In this document: piece after piece, positions 23,201 through 34,900 of the stretch | Layout of the letters: each line of letters starts with the position of its first letter | Position numbering within the stretch: the stretch's first letter is position 1 | DNA from: Ianthella basta | Taxonomy: Eukaryota > Porifera > Demospongiae > Verongiida > Ianthellidae | Length of the DNA: 64,000 nt | Direction: 5' to 3' | Assembly (NCBI GenBank): GCA_964019415.1 | Contig: OZ025871.1 | Location: 3,700,129 to 3,764,128 of the forward strand | Notes under the pieces: model-generated | The model's input: only the letters and a program-made list of their open reading frames with translations | What the model was told of the DNA's origin: nothing | The model's database searches: none | Translations under genes and position numbers: made by a program

Positions 23201-26200
23201 TATTGTACTATCAAATATTGTGACTTGCTCAGCAACTATTGTAATGGTGAAAAAGAGGCTATTGCTTAGCACTAATTCCTACCCCCTTTCACGTGGACAC
23301 CCTGAAAGTGGGTTGAACATGGGTTGAACCCACCTTTCACATGTGGTCTTCGAACCAGGTTCACCTGGTTTATAGACCTGAGTTCAACCCAGTTTTGAAG
23401 GTGGGTTCAACCTGCTTCTAAATGGGTGTTGGTAAAATGGCTAATCACGAACGATTATGAATGGGCATAGAAATCACTGTTTTGCTGGAAGACTGCAGTG
23501 AGGCAAAGATCCAGAAGTGTAGGGCTGCCAATTCTAAATTTGTGTTCCACTAATGGTCCTCCCATCTAGCTACAGTGTGGTCTAGGAAAGCATGGCTCCT
23601 GTTCCTTGCCCATACTACCCTTGTCTGTTGATCACTCTGAGCTAAAGTCTCCGTGTAACCAGAGAAGTAGTCATAGTAGGTTTGTCTCCTTGATGCTGAT
23701 AGAAAAAACATCATTCCTTTCCTCCTAGCCATGAATCTCTCACTGCACTGTAGTGCTGCCAAAGTCAAATTAGCCTGAAACACACAATAACCAATGCAAT
23801 ATCCTCCACCGACACCATTTTGCTATCAACTAACACATCATTTTGCCATGGGGAAATTGCCATTAGCTCGCATGGAATTTGCTAGTGAACATTAGGGAGG
23901 TTAGACCCTGGCCGAATCTAGTTACACTAGCCCAGGTTAAGGTGTGCATGGAAAAGAAATGCTGATCTTTTACTCTGGAGTGTGTGCCAATCTTACTGTG
24001 AATTGTAGGGAAGTTACCAGAAGCCACTCCTCCTCCCTGAAACAAGGCACAGGACGACAGGCAGCCTCTGTAAGCATTGGAACAAAGAAGCAGGTTGTCG
24101 TTACTCACGTAGAGAGCTGCTGGACTTTCTGGGCACAGGTAAATAGCAAGTTCTATTCTCTATGTTTGATCAGCCCTTAGTATTGCTTGGGCATTGATTT
24201 ATGAATCTAGCCCACCTAGTCATTGAAGCAGAAATGCCAAAGAACGAAACCCATGCACAAATCCATGATCGAGTAGCAAGGTAATTTGTACTGTGACATC
24301 AGAGCTATAGAAGTATTAATACCTTATGAAAGGAAGCCTTTGTGGAAGCATGTTGAATCTTGAAATGCTCCTGCTAGGGCATTCATGACGTTTATATATT
24401 ATGTAAAGTTTCTACACATATGGTATACTACAATGTACAAACTAGGATCTAATAGCATACATAATGTAAGCAGTTGTGTATTGATCACACAGTGTCTTGA
24501 GCTGACTTGTATTTCTTATCAGACTATGGACGAGTACAATACAGAATTGGTATACAAGATCACTTCTGAAGTCAGCATGTACTGTGGAAAAAATCCCCCA
24601 GTTGTGTCAACCCCTGAATACAATGAGGTAAGTATATATAAATTGTGGCAAGTACAAGTTGGCAGGTTTCATAACGTTCTCTAGCTATTGCCATGTCATT
24701 TGGTACACTGAAGCTGCATTACTTTTAGTTCCCATGACATTAAGAGTTTAAAATATTCTACCAATTATTTCTGATGTGACCTTATTATTCAATTATAGCT
24801 GGTACATATTAAGGAAAAAGGGGAATTGGGTGCAACCTTTGTCCCGATTTTTCTCGGCTGCCCACCAATGGATTGCGACTAAACTTGCCCAGCACTGTGA
24901 CACTGTGGTGTAGGCTGCACAATATGGTTTCTGTTTTTTAATGGCCCGCGACCAAGGAAGGAGAAGTTTTTGAGAAAACCCGTCCGCCGACACTTCCCAC
25001 ATCTGGTAGTGGTTTGCTACCAAACTTTCCCAGAGGCACCAAGCTATGCCTTAGAACGTCACTGGGGGAGAGGTGTTCAGAAACGAGCTACTCTTGCAGC
25101 GAACCAAGAGGGAAATGCTTGGGTGCACTTGTGCACCAAGAACCTCCGTCGGCGGCGAGTGGATTGCTACCAGACTTTCCCAATCATCTCATCTGTTGCT
25201 GCTACGTGTCACGATCACCATCATTTTCGAAAGCAGGCCTATTCTGAGCAGCGCGACGCTGGTTATTTGCTAACCCCACACAGTGGCCATCTTTGTCAGT
25301 GGCGATTGCCATGTTGCCATAGAGAAATCGAACATAATTAGCCCCAACTTTTCTCACGCAACCTGAGAACAGATTGCTACCTAACGTTCAAAGCACTACA
25401 ACGCCGTGCTGCAGAGTGCACAGCATCTTCGGCATTCTCCAACAGCCTACAGCCAAGGAAGGAACACATACGGCGAAAGAGTTTAGGCCAAATTTCACCT
25501 GCTAACTTCCTGCACATGGGAACAATCGTCATCCAATTTTCAGAGGCCCAGGGACACTGCACTATGACATGATAGAGTGTCACAAGGAATAGGGAATGGG
25601 CGAATGGGGCCATATTTTGGGCTTGCCGAAGGCGGGGCCTTGCAGCTAGTTCAATATAAATGTGTGCAGTGACATACAACTGTAGCTTCACGTATATATA
25701 TATATATATATATATACACCGTTACCAAGGAAACCATGTTTTCTCAGGCTTATATCACCTATTTGCACATGTTTCCCTTGGTATTGGTATATATATTACA
25801 TATCTGTAAATATATCCGTAACATGAAGCCATACGACAAAATGTCAATTTGAAGACAATATAGGGGCTGCCTGCGGCAAAAATTGGACATTGAAAGATAT
25901 CTCTTCAAGAACTGCAAGACCGGCGATTTCAACCCATGGAGGACACTTCTGGAGCCCCACTTTGTAATTCCTGAGAGTTTGGTGGCGCCCTGTGCAGTAC
26001 CTTTTGCCCAAATCGTGAACAAACAAACTGAATTATATATGTAAGAGTCGCCAGTAGAAATTGAAGATTAGCGCATATCGTTATAATTCGAAAATGGCCG
26101 CCGAAAATTACAAGATTTAAGGGGCAGAAAGTGCCACTAAATGATATTTTTCGACCCATGAAGTGAATGCGCTTGGATAAGGCATGCTTTCTGCTTTATA

Positions 26201-29200
26201 TAAACTGCAGTTCATACCTTTTGACTTCAAAAGTTGCCCTTGGTTTCATATTTTCAAAGACTTCTTGAACAACTCTGACCGGAACATTCGGCTACTGTAA
26301 CATGAACATCGCTCTGCTGATGGATTCATCCTCACTACAGTAGAAGATTTCCACAGTTATAGCTCTATTAAACATCATTACGGTACGAAATGAGACCTAA
26401 TTCATCAGGAGTTAAGGCGGAGTGGCCATTTTTAATTGCCATTTTGTATTCTGCATATAGAAATAAAATGGCGAGTTGACTACATTCAGCTGGCAATTAC
26501 TCGGTAACGGAAGCTCAGGTTCACATGCTAAACGTTTTAAGATATGCGACTACCTAAATCCTGGAAAATCTCCAAATCGGCATAATGCATTAATCTTCGA
26601 TTTCTACTGGCGACTGTCACATATAGATATATATGAACATGAAGCCATATGAATACTTAAATCTGAAAACAATATAGGGGCGCCTTCGGTGCCCCATAAA
26701 GAATAAAGTGTAAAATATTTCACTCTGTTCTTTTGTTTGCGCTAGGAGCTAAGTAGTGGTAATTAGAAGAGGGGCTCTTTCAAAAAATGAGGGTGTAGCT
26801 TCATTTAGCTGTTGCCAATGAAGCATGGCTCATGAAGGTGTCTCATGGACTTGGATCCCAGTCAGCAAGCCATATCATCGTTTGACTGTGACATCATCTC
26901 AAACGGAGGGAAGAAGTTTGTTAAGTGACTGAATTGCTCAGTCTGCAGCTTGTTCATATCAAGCATCAGGAATAATGCATTTTCAGTGATTGCGGGATTT
27001 TCAGATGGTTTTACAAGCATGAAAGAAAATACATTTTGCACTTGAAATTGAGTGCAAAGTGACACTTTGTACACTTTATATTCTCTATTGTGGCTCTCAT
27101 TTTTATCGCAGTACCATTTACACGTAGAAGTATGCCTACTGAATTGTATCATTTAGTGAACCCTTGGGGTTCAATCAATGGCAGTTTTGTATCCTGTTTG
27201 CCCCTCCCCATTCAGTATAGACCCTTTTCATAAATACGTCACTAATCGTTGACAGTCACATGACATGACATCACGGTTGGCAAAAGAAGTGGAAGAACGT
27301 ATTGCGCGATGGCAGTTATGGGAGAAATTTCGGCGACGCTCGAGTCAACGTTGAGGAAGCTTCATTACGAGGACTCTGCAGACAGGAAAGAGCTGGAGAA
27401 GACCCTATTTGACTATTAAGTGACTGACTTAAAGTCGCTGTGTAAGGAATTACACGTTAAAGTCGGAGCTGCTACCAAAGCAGAATTGGTCGGTCGCCTA
27501 CTGTCACAGTGGCAGATAGGGCTGTTTGCGGAAAAGGAGGATAGCTCGCTGGCAGAACCATCCGCTGTAACACCTGAAATACAGCAGCAGCTAGCTTAAC
27601 TTCCGCCTTTCGAGTCTGTTACAGGTTGGAGAAAGGACTTGTCAGATCTAAAGGACTTCACATTCATGGACGTCTACATGTACCTGATCGAAAGCAAAGA
27701 TAGAGTTTGATCACAAGAGCCTCAGATCTTTCAAGTCACTCAAAGCCTACAGGCATTTCAGCACTGGACTAGGGACAAATGTGTGGATGAGTCCAGTTCT
27801 GGGTGATCTGTGGAAGCGTGTTATGTTACCTAAACTCACCCAATGCTATTGTGACCATGTAGTGCCCAAAATATTGTGCTGCAGATTGCAGTAACTGCAT
27901 GTTGCAAATGTATCATGATCATGTCATTGAAGGAATTACACATTACAATCAATTAACACATTACACTGAACTGTCTTTTTGATTATAAATGACATTATAG
28001 AAACTAGTGTACAACTGGGGGAGAAAAATTAGTGAGATACGCACAGACAGTAAAAATTTGGGAGGAAACGGCAGCTTGAGATATAGGTAAAACTCCTTGC
28101 AAAATTCGGTAGTTCTTGATCTGACTGATTGCTCTCTCCACATGAATTCTTACTTCTGCAATGCGCCGTGTCTCTGTCACTTCCCTTGCTGACAACTGAG
28201 GCCTTTGATCCAGGAAAGGGGGTATATTCAGTGTCACACCCAGTGGTGCCAACATGTCCTGTATGTCAAAGTCCCGGTCTGCCATGACATTATCACCAGG
28301 CTGTAGCAATTCAAGGATCCCACTCTTCTCTGTAATCATACGATCTGACACACGTCCACCCCACATTTGTGACACGAAAGTCATAACACCTCCAGGACTG
28401 ATGCCGACCAACACCTTAAAGGTGTTATGGTGCTTATATGCTGAAAATGTCAGAAGTTGACTCTGCAGTGATGAAGGCCGCTGGATAAATACTTCAGTGC
28501 AGTCAATGATTACTCTGGTCTTGGGGTACCTTGCAAACTGTGAGGGTAATCGTGCACTAACAGCATCCTGTGCTGGCCATGGGAACAGCAGTTTCAAATC
28601 TCTGTACAACAATCAAATCCACTTTGTGAAAATACGTGAGAAAGTAGCCGTCGAAACACCAAATCTCTCTGCCACATCCTCAGACAGCACACCTAATCTC
28701 AATCGCATTAACACGGCAAGGAATTCGTCCTTAATCTGCAATGCCCTAGGTCTGCCAGGTCTGGGCTTCTGTATTCACAACAGCATCAGATGACTGCTTC
28801 AAGTAGGCAAGAAAAGCTACTAGCACTTGGTAGTTAGGAAGGCCAGTATAAAACTTGACTTTGTGGTCATTGCCAGCGATTTTTTTCATACCCCATCTCA
28901 CTTGAGCCAACTCCTCTTCAAGTTTGATTACGGTCTGCTTCAGGTCTTGGTTCTGCCGCCTTAAGACCTTAACTTCCTCCTCCAATGTGAAGAAGGACAG
29001 GTCAGTGTTGATGCCTGTCTCGCAGTAACGCGATTCTTGCGTGGCAGACGACGTGAAACTCTTGGACAAGTCCAACAAGATGCTCGCCGCCTCCTCTGAT
29101 TCTTCGATGTTTCACGCTCTCCTCGTCGCTCTTTCCTCCGGACCGGGCGTCTTGGAAGTCACGCGCCTCTGCTTTCCATCCTTGAAGACGGTAGGAACGT

Positions 29201-31860
29201 AGTCGGTGTCTTCAGGGTCTTTAGATGGTCTTCCTGACACGAAGTGTTCTCTGCAGAGACGATGATGGTCCTTTAGCTCCCATTTAGAGCGTGAAACTGC
29301 TTTGATCCAGAGTTCTCTCCTGCGTGGTTCTTCGGGGAAGCGATAAAACTTGATGGCTGAGTCCTTGCTGAAGCGATTGGCGCAACTTACGGCACAGCAA
29401 CTGACTGGCATTGTCCTCACACCTCGAAATCCCTATCTTTTACAATGGGCGTGTGGTTTCTTTTGCCAACCGTAAAAAAGTGCGCGAAATCATGACGTCA
29501 TTATGAAAAGGGTCTATTTACAGCAATGTTTTGTCACTTATTATGTTGCACAGTTATAGCAAAAGTGAAATGGCCACCATTGAACCTGTTAGCTGGAAGG
29601 AAGTATTAATTGAACAGGTCATTTCTGGGATCTGAAGCCATTCAAACTTGTGTACTGAGCTTTGTAGTGAAAGCAATCAGTTTACCTTGTATATGAAGTA
29701 TATGAAATATGGTCTTTGATGTAAGTACCCCATTATAGTATACTTCTGACAAGCACATTGTGTTACAAACAGTTATTGTATCCCCCCACTTCTCAGACTC
29801 CCTTGCATGCTACTTTCATCTCTTTCATCCACACAGGTGTATGCTGCGGTTTATGATGGTGATGGGTGCTGGTACAGGTGTAAAGTACTGGACATCAGCA
29901 ATGATGAGGTAGCGTACCACTTGATTACAATGTGAATGTCACACAATCTGTAATGTTGAATGCTGCAAGTGTGTATTTTCATGCCTGTTGTAGTGCCTGA
30001 TTCGCTACATTGACTTCGGCAACAGTGCCGTAGTAGATAGATCTTCACTGCGGAAGCTTCCTGTTGATCTACAAGCACACAAGGTCACTGAGCATTTTGC
30101 TCTTGCTGGGTTGGCCAAACCCGCAGATGACGAGCAAGAAACCAAGGTGAGGCTTGTTTTGCTCTTTCTTTTGCTTCTCTATACATTTGGTGGCTTTAAC
30201 ATGGTTACATTTTTTTGGGTATATATGTGCCTGTAATGAGTTATATATTGTTATATGGTAACACACTATGTGAGACATCCACAGAACAGGGCACAAATTG
30301 ACAGGAAAGAAGAGTGTACAGAGTAACCTGTCAATGAACTCGAACGGACGCCTGTTCTTGTGTAAGAGGATTCGGCTTGAGCAATGGGGTAACTGTTTTG
30401 AAGAAAGGTTCGCTGGACATCCAATTTTACCTTTACCAGCAGATGACACAGGTGACGGGGTGTTAGCCAGCACAAATGAGGAAAACGATCTCACCCAAAC
30501 ACTCTCCCTCGCTGAGGTAGAGAAGGCCGTGTTTGCTCTGATGTCACGGTGTGCATACGGAGTTGATGACATTCCTGCAGAATTCCGCCATGCTCCACAT
30601 GCATATTAAGCCCTACATACTATCATTTGTTCAGTACGGCTCTCAGAAGATCTGCCTGATGACTGGCTTTGTGGAGAAATAATTACCATCCGGAAAGGAA
30701 AAGGCAGTAAGAATGACTGCAAATCATAATGGCCAATAACACTCCTCTGCACAACTGCCGAAGTCATGTCAGCCATCATAGCAAAGCGCCTCTCGGTGGT
30801 GGCCATGCCTATGATGTGAGACTCACAGTCAGGGTTCTGTGCAGGCCACTCCTGAGAAGATCAACAAGTATTTCTAGTTGAAAAAAACTGGTGGGGCTAC
30901 CGCCCCAACTTGAAATACTTGCTCCCTCCAGTTGCTGCTGTGTTATCAATATATAGATCCCGTTGCCATGGTAACATGCGTCTAAACAATGTTTCTAAAC
31001 GTCGTAGACACCCCGGGTGTTGTTTCACACCGTGGTCTATTTTGTCTAGCCGTGTTTTAATTCGACGCGCGGTGTTCGCGCTTATGCTCTAAATAGTGAT
31101 TTAGAGCATGGGTGTGGCACGCGCGGTGTTCGCGCTATGCTCTAAATAGCGATTTAGAGCATGGGCGTGGCATGCACGGCGTAGGCGCCTATGCTCTAAA
31201 TAGCGATTTAGAGTATGGGCGTGGCTTGGGCCCGTGGTCTATAGCAGAGAAACTGCAGCTGCGATAACAATAGTAGCTAACTCCACAACATACGATGCAC
31301 AGGTCACTCAGCTTACTTGTTTCGTCGACAAGCAGGGTAAAGCAACAATCCGGCAGTGGCCTACGAACCTGAGCCGAGAAAGGAACTGATTACGAGCTGG
31401 GAACAGGCTTAGGACACCGCTCTGGGAAACGTTGTGGCTGACGGGGCTGACAGTGAATAAATAAGCTTACATTTAGCTTACGCGCCGCATCCACTGCCAA
31501 CCTTTAGGAACGTCTGCTGCGAGATGACAAACCCAATAACCAAATGACTTTTTCTCAGCCATTGTCAGAAATTGCTAACTACTTCCGGAAGACGCGTGAT
31601 GACGCAAATACGAGTAGTTTAACTGATTCGCTGCCGCTCCTTGCCCAATCGTTGGGATTTATAACACTTAAATGCTGACCAATCGGTGTCTCTGAAGATT
31701 TAGACCACTCGGCACTCGGGCACTTCGTGCCTCATGCTCTAAATCTCAGAGACACCTCTTGGTCAGCATTTAACTATTACATAGTAGCTATTGCAACTAA
31801 TTTTGTGTCATTCATCAACACACTTGTGAACACACCGCACACACGCACGCACGCGCGCGT

Positions 31861-31902
<42 letters not shown>

Positions 31903-34900
31903 CACACACACAGAACACACACACAAATACACCAAATACACACATGCAAACATACGTACAGTACGTGCTCTCTAAAAGACATTGATGAGAGGAGAGGGAC
32001 ATGGATGCAGGGCACACAGATTGCTGCAAGTGTTATACAGCACACCTGCAGTCATTGCAGCGGCTAGGGTTCTGTTGTGGCAGAAGGCAGTTTGCTTGAC
32101 CACACTACGTGCACCATCTGGAGGAAATTTTGAGGGTAACTGTGTGTGCTTAAGCTTTAAACGCCATAGAAAGTTAGCAAATGTTTGCGTACAGAATTAC
32201 TGTAGTGGGGCTCACCAAATTATACATCACTTCTGTCACTTCTCTGAGACAGGGAACTGAAGTCCTTCAGCCATGATTGAATGCGTTGTGTGAACCATGT
32301 TGCCAAACTGCTGGGTGCTATCCCATTGCTTTCTGTGTGTCTTCAGACTAGAAGTGGCGTGGTTGCCTGTTGTACAACTTTCGAAGGCAGAAGCGGAGTA
32401 ATGTTTGGAAGTCGGTTTCAAAGTTCTTCCTTTGGTTCTTCCAGTGTGAGAGAGGCAAAGCAAAAGGCCGACAGTATAAATTCCTCATCTTCAATATATC
32501 TATTGATACATCTATTGTATAAATGTGAGCACAGTTATACTACTGCAGTTTACGTATTGTATGCATATACTAGCAAGGTGCCATATATGGATCAGTGGCG
32601 TTGGTGACCAATGACCCGGCTGCTATAGGGTTGGCTAAAGACTAGAGGTTGCAATTGCTGGTCTGGTTCACTGCCATTTTTCCCTTCCCCCGACTTTCCT
32701 TATCATATGTAGTTCTGAACATTGTCTTTCATTCATATCACCATGGTGCATAGACCATCTTAATCTGATGACTAACTATTCCTCAAGGACAGATCAGAGG
32801 TAAAGGAACTTTTGCCAATGCCTATCTTGGTGTACAGCTGACTGTGAAGGGTACATCAGATTATGAAGTTGAATGTCGTATCCACAAGGCCAAAGCAACA
32901 CGAAATGAAATTTGATCAGTTCTCTGTGACTCATGTTTGCCCCTGGCTCTATGAGTGCAACTGCTGATAGTTTGAGTATTCAGCGTGCTTCTCTACAGTG
33001 CAGAGTCACGGGACCTCAGTAACAACTCCCTGTGTTAGATCCTGAAACATTTTGGTCGTCGGTGCATGGCTGCCGTATTAAGCAAAGGAGGTACAGTCCA
33101 TCAATGCAGAGGAGTGCTCCAAGGCTGATCCAGTTCAGGTCACTCACCAACTGCAGTGGAACTGGGAAGGCTATGTGGAGCGCATGCCACAAAAATGCCT
33201 ACCAAAGTTTTGCAGGGATGTTGGTGGTATATAGTGGCTGGTTTGCCAGATGTCTACATAGCAGAGCTACCAATAAGAATGATTGGATCAATGTTTACCC
33301 CCATGGCCAACACTTCAACAGACTGAAATTTCCTTTCCTTGCATGATCCATGAAATTATGACATTGTACTGTGCATGTTGCAGGCATTCCCAATCGGGGA
33401 TAATGCCAATGATGATGATGATACAGTGCTCCATAACACTGATAAACGAGCTACCATGAATTTCTGTTATGCAAGTGCTCGAACAACTACCCACTAGCTA
33501 CAATACGTCCCATGTAGCAATGAGTCTGTACGCTATCTTAGTTTATATACCCTACTTTTCATCTGAGCATCAGCTGTGCTGCCAAACAGTTGTCTAACAA
33601 CAACATACAATTTTTGATATTACCAACCTTCCAACACCTACAAGTCTGTTACTATTAACACTTGGTTTTTGACCGTCAATACATCATGCACAGTTATCCT
33701 ATTCAGCCATATGTAATTTATGTGTACACCATTTTGTTTAATGCCATTATTGGATTGAACTTCACCACTGTGGCCAACATTCAACAGACTGAAATTTCCT
33801 TTCTGTGTGTGGTTTATCGCAATCTGCTGCCAATGTTTAGATGTTAGGCAAGCAAACAGCAATCTAAAGATATGTATTGTGTTTATGTGTTCCTCTGTTT
33901 ATTGGTTTTATTGCTTAGGCTATGGAGCATTTGAAGGCATCTCTGACTGATAAGGTTATAATGGTGGAGTTTGTTGAACACAGCGATACTGGTTCGTTCA
34001 AGAGAGCTTTCATTTTAGCTAGAATAGGCCTCCTGCTGTTGTGTCTTTTGTAGAGTAGTCACTGATGATCTTATTGTTTGGTTGATGTTTTATATTGTGT
34101 ACACAACATAATAGGTGCTTTAAGTGTGAAGGCATTTCTGACTGGCTCTGATGATGTGGATGTGGGAGAACAGATGGTGCGTGAGGGACTGGCTGTGTAC
34201 CTCAGCAAGACTGCCAGGCCACACACACCGAACAGCCCCCATTCAGAGCCAAGTGATGATTCTTCTAATGAAGATGGCATTCCAACAGTGGGTAACAAGG
34301 TACTGTTCTTTCCCATCTGTGTGTTCCTGGAGTGTATCAGACAGCACAGTAGTGCTGTCTATATAGGGATGGCATTGGTTGTTTGTATGCTGTAATACAA
34401 GCAAAAAGTAGTGCTGTTGCTGTTTAGGGTTACAACCCAGCAAAAGCTACCCATGAAGAAGTGCTGGTTGTACACTATGCAGGACCAACCTTACTTGCAA
34501 GTGAAAACATGCACTCCCGCAGAAACAGACCTCAAAATTTTCCATGTTTTGTCTTCTTCTTATCATTATTATGGTTCTCTGACAGCAGTAGCACACGAAC
34601 CATAGTGAGTACAAGAATGCTTTTACCTCAGTATCATGCTGCTTTCCACTGGCTGTATCCCTTTGTAAGTTAGAAACCTTTGCAAGCAAGTTGCACAAAT
34701 GAAGGTTTCCAGGCCTATGGGAGACATTGCCATGCGACAGATGCCATTGTAAGATGACGTAATTGAATGCTAGCTAGATTACACTTGCAGTTGTGCACTT
34801 CGGCCATTTTTATTACTGCACAGTTGGCTTCCAGTCGCCGTTTCTGTATTCTTTTCACTGGGTTAGCGTAGAACCTAGGTGCTAGCCCACACATTGAGCT

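Larger units (their letters stand above)
27219..29515. mobile_element. ISL2EU-like DNA transposon, 2.3 kb, near-complete but degenerate
   Basis: The ends are inverted: AGACCCTTTTCATAA at 27219 and its inverse ending GGGTCT at 29515, followed by shared ACGTCA and TTGGCAAAAGAA words further in. AT lies directly outside both ends (27217-27218 and 29516-29517), giving a 2-bp AT target duplication as I recall for the ISL2EU/IS4EU group. It carries two divergent gene remnants: a THAP plus DDE transposase gene on the minus strand, and a SAP-type accessory gene on the plus strand whose nuclease part is missing. It is inserted in an intron of the STK31-like gene. Confidence 0.82.
30869..32600 (+). repeat. 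Hairpin/CA-repeat element, copy 1, interrupted by a second element
   Basis: Begins with CAACAAGTATTTC and a stem closing AAATACTTGCTCC. It is interrupted at 30952-31785 by another element and resumes with TAGTAGCTATTGCAACTAAT. It then holds a CA microsatellite (31866-31945) and about 600 bp matching 48985-49560 in reverse. A 108-codon frame at 32281-32607 is inside the repeat and is not taken as a gene. Confidence 0.7.

Noticed and set aside
24970-25341. 123-codon plus frame with repeated CYQTFP
   Set aside because: The repeated peptide mirrors the degenerate DNA repeat; no start context or homology.
31808-32045. Minus-strand Cys/Val-rich frames over the CA tract
   Set aside because: Translation of a CA/GT dinucleotide repeat; no codon constraint.
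34428-34673. Longer version of STK31-like exon 13 reading on to 34673
   Set aside because: The frame is open but turns into low-complexity Phe/Leu/Ser sequence; ending at 34460 keeps phase with the next exon.
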